Source of the DNA: Candidatus Omnitrophota bacterium
GTDB taxonomy: Bacteria > Omnitrophota > Gorgyraeia > Duberdicusellales > 4484-171
DNA length: 7,987 nucleotides
Assembly: GCA_030631705.1 (NCBI GenBank)
Contig: DAOVKQ010000019.1
Coordinates: 1-7,987, forward strand
Direction: 5' to 3'
Below are positions 1 to 6,030 of this stretch, piece after piece. The notes under the pieces were generated by a model that saw only the letters and a list, made by a program, of their open reading frames with translations, was not told the origin of the DNA and searched no databases. A program made the position numbers and the translations under genes. Each line of letters begins with the position of its first letter. The first letter of the stretch is position 1.

Positions 1-125
1 AAGACAAAATTTTGGTTATTGTTTATTGTATATTGGGATTTGTTTGTAATTTGTTTATTGTAATTTGGAATTTGGCGTTTCATTTTGCCCCATTACCTTA
101 TTATGACTTAGACTTTTCCAAATAT
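1..125. repeat. Low-complexity intergenic tract with seven-base periodicity
   Basis: No gene is supported here. From about position 14 to 83 the plus strand is almost free of C and falls into consecutive degenerate heptamers, for example TTTGTAA, TTTGTTT, ATTGTAA, TTTGGAA, TTTGGCG between 43 and 77. The 12-mer TTGTTTATTGTA occurs at 19-30 and again at 51-62. The stretch lies just downstream of the minus-strand glycosidase-like gene ending at 126. I see no convincing hairpin plus T-run that would end that transcript. The open frame on the plus strand at 12-245 has the composition of this repeat and of antisense coding sequence, and is not a gene. Confidence 0.5.
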
Positions 126-1211
126 TTATTTCTCCAATTCTTGGGTAAAGATTTTTTTTTGAATTTCCCACCACCAATACCCGGGTGTGTTACTTATGGT
201 AAATGTCATGACTCCCGTAGAACCGCCAGCCAAGGCCGCCCGTAAAGCCTTTTCGTATTCATTTGCTTTCATTTGGTTAGAATCGCCGGGCAATTGAATA
301 ATGGGCCAAATATCTTTGTTTGTCTTAATCTTCAGCCATCTGGTTAGGGAAGTTATCCACTCCACATCTCTATGACACAATAAATGATAGCTCATGGGAG
401 AAAATACATCTATCAGAACAGAAAGTTTTTCTATATCTTGTCCAATCACATTATATATTGCATTATCGAAATCCTCTTCTTTCCAGGGAACTACAAAAAC
501 TCCTATAATTGCGTTTTTCCTGTGTTTGGTTACGGCATTCCTGATTTTCCTTATCGTATCGGTTATTACGGCACATCTCCATTCATACCACTTTTGGGAA
601 CAATTTTTATATATCCACGCAGAAATTTCCTCGGTCGACTTTAATCCTTTCGGTATTGTTATTTGCTTCTCTTTTTGGAATCTTTCAAGACAACTATTAC
701 AAAAGCAGGCGCGTTGGATATCAGGTTCTTTTCCTTCCCATTTCGTAGGCCATCTAATAAAATCCAGCCATAATCCATCAATTTGATATTTCTTTGCTAT
801 TTCTTCCGCCTCTTTTACTTTACGCTCAATTAACCATTCCTGTGTCGGACAAACACCGGCATACCATCCGTTTATCTCCGCGAGATTACCGTTTGATAGT
901 TTGGGCCGGGATTCGGGATGCTCTATCCAGTGATCTTTACCAAAAAACACTTTCATTTGCGCATACGCTTTTATACCCTGTTTATGAAGTTCATCTATTA
1001 TCGAATTATCAAGAGGAACATGCACAATAGCATTTATGCCGCAGTCCTTAAGATATCTTACGGTTTGCTCCAAGTCCGCAGATTTAAATATCGGGGAATC
1101 TAAAGGAATATCGTAAATTGCCGTTGTTATTTGCTGTTCTCCAAAAGAATAAACCGCAAATAAAATCAGACCAGTGAAACAAAAAATAATATACCACGGT
1201 TTTTTCTGCAT
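126..1211 (-). CDS. Secreted TIM-barrel glycosidase-like protein
   Basis: This 361-residue protein has an N-terminal hydrophobic signal segment (about residues 6-24, after MQKK), so it should be exported or anchored in the inner membrane. The rest resembles the hypothetical glycoside hydrolase families GHL6/GHL10. Motif IDGLWLDFIRWP (about residues 144-155) ends a beta strand, and its Asp (D150) sits where such barrels carry a catalytic or substrate-binding acid. It is followed by a compact cysteine cluster, CFCNSC (169-174), and later VFSPMSYH and a strand-like GGSTGVMTFTI near the C terminus, typical of barrel strands 6-8. The substrate cannot be read from sequence. I chose the ATG at 1211, which has a GAG at Shine-Dalgarno distance, over a GTG at 1217 that adds two residues. 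It is the last gene of a likely AEC permease-smpB-glycosidase operon. The family assignment is from motif recognition; the enzymatic role is inferred. Confidence 0.75.
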   Translation of the reverse strand: MQKKPWYIIFCFTGLILFAVYSFGEQQITTAIYDIPLDSPIFKSADLEQTVRYLKDCGINAIVHVPLDNSIIDELHKQGIKAYAQMKVFFGKDHWIEHPESRPKLSNGNLAEINGWYAGVCPTQEWLIERKVKEAEEIAKKYQIDGLWLDFIRWPTKWEGKEPDIQRACFCNSCLERFQKEKQITIPKGLKSTEEISAWIYKNCSQKWYEWRCAVITDTIRKIRNAVTKHRKNAIIGVFVVPWKEEDFDNAIYNVIGQDIEKLSVLIDVFSPMSYHLLCHRDVEWITSLTRWLKIKTNKDIWPIIQLPGDSNQMKANEYEKALRAALAGGSTGVMTFTISNTPGYWWWEIQKKIFTQELEK

Positions 1212-1236
1212 TCTCACTCGTCGTAACGCGCTCTTT

Positions 1237-1686
1237 TTACCTAAATCTTTTCAGGGCGCGTTCCGTTTCTTTTTTTATAATTTCTTCTTTTATCTTTTTA
1301 CGTTTATCATACGATTTTCGCCCTTTTGCCAGCGCTATTTCCACTTTTACCCAACCGCGCTCATTGAAAAATAACCTCAGAGGAATAAGGGTTAGTCCTT
1401 TTTGAGCGATAGATCCGATTAATCTCCTCATTTCCTTTTTATGAAGAAGGAGTTTGCGCGTACGTTTTGTGCTGATTTTTATATACGATTACTTAACGAA
1501 TTCCGGTATGTGCATACTATACAGAAAAACCTCTGAACCTTCCAGCCGGGCAAATGCGTTATCTATTGAACATCCTTTACAGCGTAAAGATTTAACTTCC
1601 ATACCTTTTAGTTCAATACCGGCTTCATAGGTTTCCATGATTTGATAATCCCGTCTTGCCTTACGATTTGTCGCTATATTTTTCAT
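1237..1686 (-). pseudogene. smpB: smpB, tmRNA-binding protein, interrupted by an in-frame TAA
   Basis: SmpB binds tmRNA (SsrA) and delivers it to stalled ribosomes for trans-translation. Residues 1-65 (MKNIATNRKARRDY..., then EVKSLR and MHIPEFVK) match the N-terminal half of the family. A TAA at 1489-1491 then ends the frame. The same frame continues without another stop as [20 protein letters not shown], through [11 protein letters not shown] and [12 protein letters not shown], to a basic tail ending in TAA at 1237-1239. Total length with the stop counted as a codon is 149, the normal family length, and alignment spacing around the stop is preserved, so this is one nonsense substitution and not a frameshift or deletion. 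An internal ATG at 1431 could restart the C-terminal half (64 residues) but has no well-spaced Shine-Dalgarno. The gene starts 16 bases after the permease stop and ends 25 bases before the next ATG. It may be a true pseudogene, a strain variant or a sequencing/assembly error. Confidence 0.85.
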
Positions 1687-1702
1687 GCAAAATATCTTTC
1701 GT

Positions 1703-2647
1703 TCAAAAAGTTAAATTAGATACTGTAAGGTATAAGTTTACCCATAAAGGTACGGTAACGGCGCTGAAAATATGCGTCAGGAAAACACCGTAAGAAATAA
1801 ATCTGCTGTTTCCCCTGTGCATATCCGCCACGATAGGAAGCGATGCAGCCGAAGGCATGGTTGCTTCCAGAAGGATAAAAAAACCTAGCAGAGAATAAAA
1901 CTGAAATTTATAAATTATGAAAAAAACAACAAGAGGCAAAACTACTAATTTCAGGAGTACGATTCTTGCGCTAACAAAATTACCCGAGTATACTTGAGAT
2001 GAACATTTTGCCAGCCAGGCCCCTAAGATTACCATTGAAAGAACAAAGCTTGTCTCTCCGACCATTTGTATGGGGGTGATAATAATGGAAGGAATAAATT
2101 TCCCTAAACCTAAATAAACAACCAACAAAGACAGGGCGACGCTTAAACTAGGAGGCGAAAGAAGCGATTTAATGGCAAATTTATCTTCCCTTCTGTTAAA
2201 AATGAAAAAACTTGCTACTGACCACATAAGAATATTAAAGCCTAAAAGATAGAGAAAAATGTAAGTAAGAAACTGACTGCGAACATCAGAGGGTAAAAGA
2301 AAAATTACAATATTCATCGGTAAATATCCGCAGTTTTGAAAGCTTATCAACGCCACAAATTCCCTTCGCAGTTCTCCCGGCATACGAAAAGATCCCAAAA
2401 AACCAAGAAACAAGCCCAGAGAAAATATTACGACGCTTATAACTATAAAAATCCATGGACCGGGCATGAGGGCGGGAACAAAATTATTAACTATATTAGA
2501 GAAAATCAGGCTGGGAATAGCTATATTAATAACAAATGTAGTTAAGAATCGCAAAGCTTCCTCTTTAAGCACATTTTTCTTATACAGGCAATAGCCAAGA
2601 AAAACTATCACAAATAATTTTAAAATCGCGAAAAATATTATATTCAT
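1703..2647 (-). CDS. AEC-family (auxin efflux carrier type) permease
   Basis: The 314-residue protein is almost entirely hydrophobic, with about ten predicted membrane helices in two groups of five separated by a short polar stretch (FNRREDKFAIKS, about residues 150-161). This is the usual size and layout of bacterial members of transporter family 2.A.69. Recognisable family features are the first hairpin GYCLYKKNVLKEEALRFLTT, the IAIPSLIF segment, the NCGYLPMNI motif in helix 4 and the ATMPSAASLPIVA segment near the C terminus. Bacterial relatives move organic acids such as malate or malonate, or have unknown substrates; none can be assigned here. The start is the ATG at 2647, only 7 bases after a TATAAT on the same strand, so the message may have almost no leader. 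It is the first gene of the minus-strand cluster with smpB and the glycosidase-like gene. Confidence 0.85.
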   Translation of the reverse strand: MNIIFFAILKLFVIVFLGYCLYKKNVLKEEALRFLTTFVINIAIPSLIFSNIVNNFVPALMPGPWIFIVISVVIFSLGLFLGFLGSFRMPGELRREFVALISFQNCGYLPMNIVIFLLPSDVRSQFLTYIFLYLLGFNILMWSVASFFIFNRREDKFAIKSLLSPPSLSVALSLLVVYLGLGKFIPSIIITPIQMVGETSFVLSMVILGAWLAKCSSQVYSGNFVSARIVLLKLVVLPLVVFFIIYKFQFYSLLGFFILLEATMPSAASLPIVADMHRGNSRFISYGVFLTHIFSAVTVPLWVNLYLTVSNLTF

Positions 2648-2654
2648 GCCTTAA

Positions 2655-2682
2655 ATTATAACACACGTTTTAAATTAATAAA
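2655..2682 (-). promoter_or_regulatory. Possible promoter of the AEC permease-smpB cluster
   Basis: A perfect -10 hexamer TATAAT lies on the minus strand at 2655-2660, ending 7 bases before the permease ATG. A weak -35 (TTTATT, 3 of 6) is 16 bases upstream. Initiation would fall at or next to the start codon, implying a leaderless or near-leaderless transcript; no Shine-Dalgarno with normal spacing is visible. The AT-rich context makes chance matches likely. Confidence 0.35.
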
Positions 2683-2722
2683 TACCATACTTTTTGAATC
2701 AAGCCGCGAATAAAAAAACATT

Positions 2723-2749
2723 TTAACAAAGAAAAATGTCTGCTATAAT
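2723..2749 (+). promoter_or_regulatory. tRNA-Leu/tRNA-Ser promoter with extended -10
   Basis: The plus strand carries TGCTATAAT at 2741-2749, a perfect -10 with the extended TGN motif, 12 bases before the first base of the tRNA-Leu gene. TTAACA at 2723-2728 matches five of six -35 bases but at a short 15-base spacing. The extended -10 may compensate. Initiation would fall around 2755-2757, leaving a very short 5' leader for RNase P removal. Confidence 0.65.
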
Positions 2750-2761
2750 CAGTTGTTTATT

Positions 2762-2848
2762 GCCGAAGTGGTGAAACTGGCAGACACGCAGCGTTCAGGA
2801 CGCTGTGAGCGCAAGCTCGTGAGAGTTCAAATCTCTCCTTCGGCACCA
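2762..2848 (+). tRNA. tRNA-Leu, anticodon CAG
   Basis: Acceptor arm GCCGAAG pairs with CTTCGGC at 2838-2844, followed by discriminator A and an encoded CCA (2846-2848). The anticodon stem CAGCG/CGCTG encloses loop TTCAGGA, giving anticodon CAG, which reads CUG. A long variable arm with its own stem (GAGC, GCAA, GCTC) marks a class II tRNA as expected for leucine. The T arm is GAGAG-TTCAAAT-CTCTC. All arms pair well, so the gene looks functional. It is the first of two tandem class II tRNAs. Confidence 0.96.
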
Positions 2849-2864
2849 ATTTACCCTTATTGAA

Positions 2865-2892
2865 GGCGCTTCGCTGGTGTCAGCTTAGTGCC
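2865..2892. other. Stem-loop between the two tRNA genes
   Basis: GGCGCT (2865-2870) pairs with AGTGCC (2887-2892), including one G-U pair. Inside, after a symmetrical 2-base internal loop, GCTG pairs with CAGC around a GTGT loop. It is followed on the plus strand by GAAAAAAAA and not by a T-run, so it does not look like an intrinsic terminator for tRNA-Leu. It could be a processing or spacer hairpin in a tRNA-Leu/tRNA-Ser co-transcript. The spacer between the tRNA genes (2849-2935) holds nothing else that I recognise. Confidence 0.4.
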
Positions 2893-2935
2893 GAAAAAAA
2901 ATAAAGGTATAACCCTAAATATATTCATTTTTTTC

Positions 2936-3027
2936 GGAGAGGTGCCTGAGCCCGGCTTAAAGGGTCCGATTCGAAATCGGATGTTTGCTTAATAGGCGAA
3001 CCGTGAGTTCGAATCTCACCCTCTCCG
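2936..3027 (+). tRNA. tRNA-Ser, anticodon CGA
   Basis: Acceptor GGAGAGG pairs with CCTCTCC at 3020-3026, with discriminator G at 3027. The anticodon stem TCCGA/TCGGA encloses loop TTCGAAA, giving anticodon CGA, which reads UCG. The long variable arm (GTTTGC ... GCGAAC) is typical of serine tRNAs, and the T arm is GTGAG-TTCGAAT-CTCAC. No CCA is encoded: the next bases are CTC, so the CCA must be added by a tRNA nucleotidyltransferase, unlike the preceding tRNA-Leu. No separate clear promoter is seen, so it is probably co-transcribed from the upstream promoter. Confidence 0.96.
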
Positions 3028-3039
3028 CTCTTCTTCGGT

Positions 3040-3061
3040 AAATAGGGACAGACACCTATTT
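3040..3061. repeat. Small hairpin AAATAGG/CCTATTT
   Basis: AAATAGG (3040-3046) pairs with CCTATTT (3055-3061) around the 8-base loop GACAGACA, itself a direct repeat of GACA. It begins 13 bases after the tRNA-Ser 3' end. It could contribute to tRNA transcript termination, because TATT follows. The GGGACAGACACC core also resembles repeat motifs I have seen in intergenic DNA associated with IS200-like/REP-type elements; that link is from memory and unverified. Confidence 0.4.
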
Positions 3062-3107
3062 TATTGATATCTCACCTTTCATAATACCTTAGTGTCTAAT
3101 TAGGAAC

Positions 3108-3176
3108 AAAAAGGGATCGGAATGATTTTTTGTTAAGTGCAATCATAACGACTAAAAATCACTCTGACCCCTTTTT
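3108..3176. terminator. Inverted repeat, probable bidirectional terminator
   Basis: Two 23-base arms, 3108-3130 and 3154-3176, are inverted copies with 20 of 23 matches, separated by a 23-base spacer. Each arm starts with AAAAAGGG and ends with ATTTTT when read in its own direction, so the stem is preceded by A5 and followed by T5 on both strands. It sits where the plus-strand tRNA transcripts meet the minus-strand operon ending at 3209, 32 bases past the M48 stop. That position suits a terminator for both. The long spacer and AT-only ends are less typical, so it may instead be a repeat-type element with incidental terminator activity. Confidence 0.5.
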
Positions 3177-3178
3177 AC

Positions 3179-3199
3179 GAGCATCGAGTATCGGGCATC
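3179..3199. repeat. Three degenerate heptamers (GAGCATC-like)
   Basis: GAGCATC, GAGTATC and GGGCATC occupy 3179-3185, 3186-3192 and 3193-3199 without gaps. They lie immediately downstream of the M48 peptidase stop codon on its strand. This is a short tandem heptamer array of the kind found in some bacterial intergenic regions. No function is evident. Confidence 0.5.
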
Positions 3200-3208
3200 A
3201 AGAATTTA

Positions 3209-3961
3209 TTAATTGATATAATCACTTATATCCAGAGGCAGGCCTAAATATTCTTTGATATGCCTGATTCTCTGAGCAGTATAGGGATGAGTCCGGAAAT
3301 AGGAATATTGCCGGAGTGGCGCTTTTTTATTCTCTAAATACAGTTTATCTAAAACTCTTATTCCTGCCGCGGGATTAAACCCGGCAAGTTTAAGGTACTT
3401 ACAGGCTAATTCATCAGCATTAAATTCATCTTCCCGGGAATAAGCGACCATAACTTGAGAAAGCGCGAAAGAAAGCCCGCCGGTAAAGCTGGGGTCAGAA
3501 TTGGTTTGGGTGCTCGCAAGCAGCAAAAGGTTCGCTCCGAGACTTGCCTGGAGCCGTTTTATTGAATGCCGCGAAACAATATGGCCTATTTCGTGTGCAA
3601 GTACAGACGCAAGTTCTTCGTCGCTTAACATATTCAGTAATTTAGCAAAAATATAGACATAACCGCCGGGGAGAGCAAAAGCATTTACCTCATCTTCATC
3701 AATGACATAGAAATAATAATCGATTTCCTGACGGTCACATACTGCAACGATTTTTGATCCGATAGTGTTTACCCTTTCTTCATAAGAAGGATTTTTTGAT
3801 ATTTTCAGCTCTTTTTCTATTTCTCGCGCAATATTCCTGCCTAAGGTGACTTCTTTCTCTACAGAATAGAAAAATATATCCTGCCTGTGGGTCCCTACTC
3901 CATACTCGCGTGTTAAACAGCCGCAGATAAAAACGGCTAAAACAAACAGTACCGTTTTCAT
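3209..3961 (-). CDS. M48-family zinc metalloprotease, probable lipoprotein
   Basis: This 250-residue protein is an envelope M48 peptidase of the LoiP/YcaL/BepA catalytic-domain type, without the TPR tail of BepA. The N terminus MKTVLFVLAVFICGC is a lipoprotein signal with a plausible lipobox ending at Cys15. The zinc site is HEIGH at about residues 123-127, with the third ligand in EDEFNADE (Glu about 179, Asp 183). NAFALPGGYVYI (93-104) and the C-terminal THPYTAQRI are further family signatures. All expected catalytic residues are present. Relatives degrade misfolded outer-membrane proteins or act in envelope quality control; that role is inferred. I chose the ATG at 3961 because it overlaps the pyrE stop as ATGA, indicating translational coupling, and because it starts the signal peptide cleanly. 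An upstream ATG at 4000 would add 13 residues inside pyrE. It is the last gene of its operon. Confidence 0.9.
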   Translation of the reverse strand: MKTVLFVLAVFICGCLTREYGVGTHRQDIFFYSVEKEVTLGRNIAREIEKELKISKNPSYEERVNTIGSKIVAVCDRQEIDYYFYVIDEDEVNAFALPGGYVYIFAKLLNMLSDEELASVLAHEIGHIVSRHSIKRLQASLGANLLLLASTQTNSDPSFTGGLSFALSQVMVAYSREDEFNADELACKYLKLAGFNPAAGIRVLDKLYLENKKAPLRQYSYFRTHPYTAQRIRHIKEYLGLPLDISDYIN

Positions 3962-4491
3962 AGAAGGTCGTTTTTGGAAAAAATTGATTGAAACGAACAT
4001 TGGGCTTTGAAAAACGCTTCTTCAGTTCCCTCTTTTCTGTCAACTACTGTTATAGCTTTTATCACCTTAACTTTTTCTTTTTTAAGAACAGAAAGGGAGT
4101 TTATCAGGGAAGATCCGGAAGTGGCTACGTCATCAACCAGAATCACTCTGTCTTTAGAATTAAGTTCTTTGCCCTCAATTAAATTTTGCCGTCCGTGTTT
4201 TTTTGGTTTTTTTCTTATAATAAACCCTTTTAATTCCCTGCCGTCAAGATGAGCTAAGATGCATACCCCTGCCACTATCGCATCAGCGCCTAAAGTCGGC
4301 CCGCCGATAGCGGTTGGTTTATCTTTTTTTATCATTTTCCATATAATCTTTGAGATAAGATACAGCCCTTTCGACGAAAGGCTTACCCTGCGCACATCCA
4401 AATAGTAATTACTTACTTTTCCCGAGGAGAGAATTATCTTCTTTTTAAATAAAGCATCCTTTTTGATAATGTTAAGTAGTTTTTGTTTCAT
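3958..4491 (-). CDS. pyrE: Orotate phosphoribosyltransferase
   Basis: PyrE joins orotate and PRPP to form OMP in de novo pyrimidine synthesis. The 177-residue protein shows the family landmarks in order. These are the substrate-binding SSGKVSNYYLDVRR (about 22-35), GGPTLGADAI, the mobile-loop RKKPKKHG (93-100) and the PRPP-binding VILVDDVATSGSS (about 116-128) with its two Asp residues. Length is at the short end of the family, and the C-terminal region is brief. The ATG at 4491 has a GGAAAG Shine-Dalgarno nine bases upstream (4501-4506); a TTG at 4515 is in frame but lies downstream of the -10 with no Shine-Dalgarno. No other pyrimidine gene is nearby. The TGA stop overlaps the M48 peptidase ATG by one base pair step (ATGA), coupling two functionally unrelated genes. 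A good promoter lies directly upstream. Confidence 0.93.
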   Translation of the reverse strand: MKQKLLNIIKKDALFKKKIILSSGKVSNYYLDVRRVSLSSKGLYLISKIIWKMIKKDKPTAIGGPTLGADAIVAGVCILAHLDGRELKGFIIRKKPKKHGRQNLIEGKELNSKDRVILVDDVATSGSSLINSLSVLKKEKVKVIKAITVVDRKEGTEEAFFKAQCSFQSIFSKNDLL

Positions 4492-4515
4492 CGATATATG
4501 CTTTCCCAACCACAA

Positions 4516-4543
4516 ATTATACCCTTAAGCCCGTATTTTTCAA
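4516..4543 (-). promoter_or_regulatory. Promoter of pyrE-M48 peptidase
   Basis: On the minus strand TTGAAA (4538-4543, five of six matches to the -35 consensus) is followed after 16 bases by a perfect TATAAT (4516-4521). Transcription would start near 4509, about 18 bases before the pyrE ATG and just upstream of the GGAAAG ribosome-binding site. The promoter lies in the 59-base gap after the FAD dehydrogenase gene, so pyrE can be expressed apart from the genes upstream. I see no PyrR-type attenuator or other leader in the short untranslated region. Confidence 0.6.
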
Positions 4544-4550
4544 TTGTAAA

Positions 4551-6005
4551 TTACTTTTTTTCGGAATCGAATATATTATCCCTGCCTAAAATAAAACCAG
4601 GGTCGAAATATTTCTTTAGCGTAATCATCTCATCGATATGTTTTTTACCATACATCATTAGTAAATAGTCTTTTTTTAACTTTCCTATCCCGTGTTCGGC
4701 AGAAACGGTTCCTCCAAAATCAATGGCTTTTTTTATAATTTTACGGAGATACTTTTTTGCCCGAACATATTCATTATTATTTTTAGGAAGGAAATTAAAA
4801 TGCAGATGATTTTCTCCGATATGTCCGAAATTTAAAAAATGAACCGAAGATTCATCGGCCATTTCAAGATAAAACTTATACATTTCTTTAAAATTACGGT
4901 AGGGAACAGCAATATCAGTGGCTGTCTTTGTTTGATTGTGGCGCCTTAAAAACTCATTTATGAGTTGAGGTAATTTGTGGCGGAATTCATAGATTTTCTT
5001 TCTCTCAATCTCAGTATCCCCAAACCAAACATTATCAAGATTAGCCCCTGATGTTTCAATAACGTTCGTCCACATGTCTACTAATCTACTCGCGGCTTCT
5101 CCGTCAATTTCCTGTTCAAAATAAACCGCGCAGCCGCGCGCTAAAATACGGGGATATTCCCGGCTCAGGAATTCAAGGGAATTGGCATCAATAAATTCCA
5201 AACTTGTGGGGTTAAGGATTTTTTCGCTCTTTAAACGTTTTATTTCATCCGCAAAATCCAACCCTTTCTTCTCGTTGTCAAAAAAAACAACACCATCGAA
5301 CAGACTGTCGGCTGCTTTCTGAAAGCCTATCTCCAACTCAGCTATAACCCCTAAAGTTCCTTCGCTGCCGATAAATAAATCAATTAAATCCATATTTGGT
5401 TTATTGTAATATCCGGCCTGGGTTTTTACCGCCGGCATCTCATAATCAGGAAGAAAAAAGTCAAATGGCCTTCCTGAAGCCGAGAATGAAAACCCGCGAT
5501 TTCTAGAAATAAACTCTCCCCTGTTTATGTCTAATACAAACCCATCACACAATACAACCTTTAACCGTTTGATATAATTGCGTATTGAACCATACCGGAA
5601 ACCATGGACTCCGGAAGCGCAAGTAGACGCAGCCGCGCCGATAAATGCCAAGGATTCCGTAGGCTGAGCCCGGAAAGTATACCCCAGCTTATTAAGTTTT
5701 TGTTCTAAAATCTCCAGCGGCACTCCTGACTCTAAGGCCGCGGTATGCCGTTGTGTGTCTATATGAATAATTTTATTTAGCCCCTCTAAGGACAATATAG
5801 CACCGCTAATAGGGACGCATCCTCCGGTTGTCCCTGTGCGGGCGCCGGAACAAGTAAGGGGAATTCCTTTTTTGGAACAGGCTTGAACAATGCTGCTTAT
5901 CTCATCTATGCTTTGGGGAATATAAAGAATATCCGCCTTTCCGTGAAGATTAGAAGTGTCATCAAGGTAGCTTGAAAATTGTTCAGGGTCATTCTTTATT
6001 ATCAT
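4551..6005 (-). CDS. FAD-dependent 2-hydroxyacid dehydrogenase/oxidase (GlcD/DLD-like)
   Basis: The 484-residue protein has the two-domain layout of the VAO/PCMH flavoprotein family: an N-terminal FAD-binding domain (about 20-225) and a C-terminal FAD-oxidase domain (about 225-475). FAD-contacting motifs include SGARTGTTGGCVP (about 53-65), PTESLAFIGA followed by ASGVHGFRYGS (115-140) and LFIGSEGTLGVI (210-221). The substrate/metal motifs are FGHIGENHLH (about 393-402) and SAEHGIGKLKKDYL (435 on). Relatives oxidise glycolate, D-lactate or D-2-hydroxyglutarate; the substrate cannot be chosen here. The stretch between VVLCDG and GSEGTLG is roughly 30 residues longer than in classical GlcD. Canonical HxGDGNLH reads HIGENHLH. 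No GlcE or GlcF partner is present in the window. I took the ATG at 6005 over a TTG at 6020; neither has a strong Shine-Dalgarno. The gene starts 25 bases after the MscS gene stop. Confidence 0.88.
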   Translation of the reverse strand: MIIKNDPEQFSSYLDDTSNLHGKADILYIPQSIDEISSIVQACSKKGIPLTCSGARTGTTGGCVPISGAILSLEGLNKIIHIDTQRHTAALESGVPLEILEQKLNKLGYTFRAQPTESLAFIGAAASTCASGVHGFRYGSIRNYIKRLKVVLCDGFVLDINRGEFISRNRGFSFSASGRPFDFFLPDYEMPAVKTQAGYYNKPNMDLIDLFIGSEGTLGVIAELEIGFQKAADSLFDGVVFFDNEKKGLDFADEIKRLKSEKILNPTSLEFIDANSLEFLSREYPRILARGCAVYFEQEIDGEAASRLVDMWTNVIETSGANLDNVWFGDTEIERKKIYEFRHKLPQLINEFLRRHNQTKTATDIAVPYRNFKEMYKFYLEMADESSVHFLNFGHIGENHLHFNFLPKNNNEYVRAKKYLRKIIKKAIDFGGTVSAEHGIGKLKKDYLLMMYGKKHIDEMITLKKYFDPGFILGRDNIFDSEKK

Positions 6006-6030
6006 ACCGGCAAACAGCAAGCAGCACGCA

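Noticed and set aside
12..245. Plus-strand open frame of 77 codons at the left edge
   Set aside because: It consists of the T/G-rich heptamer tract followed by the antisense of the glycosidase-like gene. No family resemblance.
384..1103. Several plus-strand open frames
   Set aside because: All are antisense shadows of the glycosidase-like gene, which has a coherent signal peptide and barrel motifs on the minus strand.
1431..1491. Frameshift as the cause of the split smpB
   Set aside because: The two halves are in the same reading frame and the intervening codons continue the SmpB alignment. Only one stop codon separates them.
1489..1491. Stop-codon reassignment in this genome
   Set aside because: TAA terminates the glycosidase-like, M48, FAD dehydrogenase and MscS genes at normal protein ends, so it is read as stop.
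2865..2900. Intrinsic terminator after tRNA-Leu
   Set aside because: The hairpin is followed by an A-run on the plus strand and lacks a T-run on the minus strand after the stem.
3962..4000. Upstream ATG at 4000 for the M48 peptidase
   Set aside because: It would add 13 residues before the lipoprotein signal and lie deep inside pyrE. The ATGA overlap at 3958-3961 is the more natural start.
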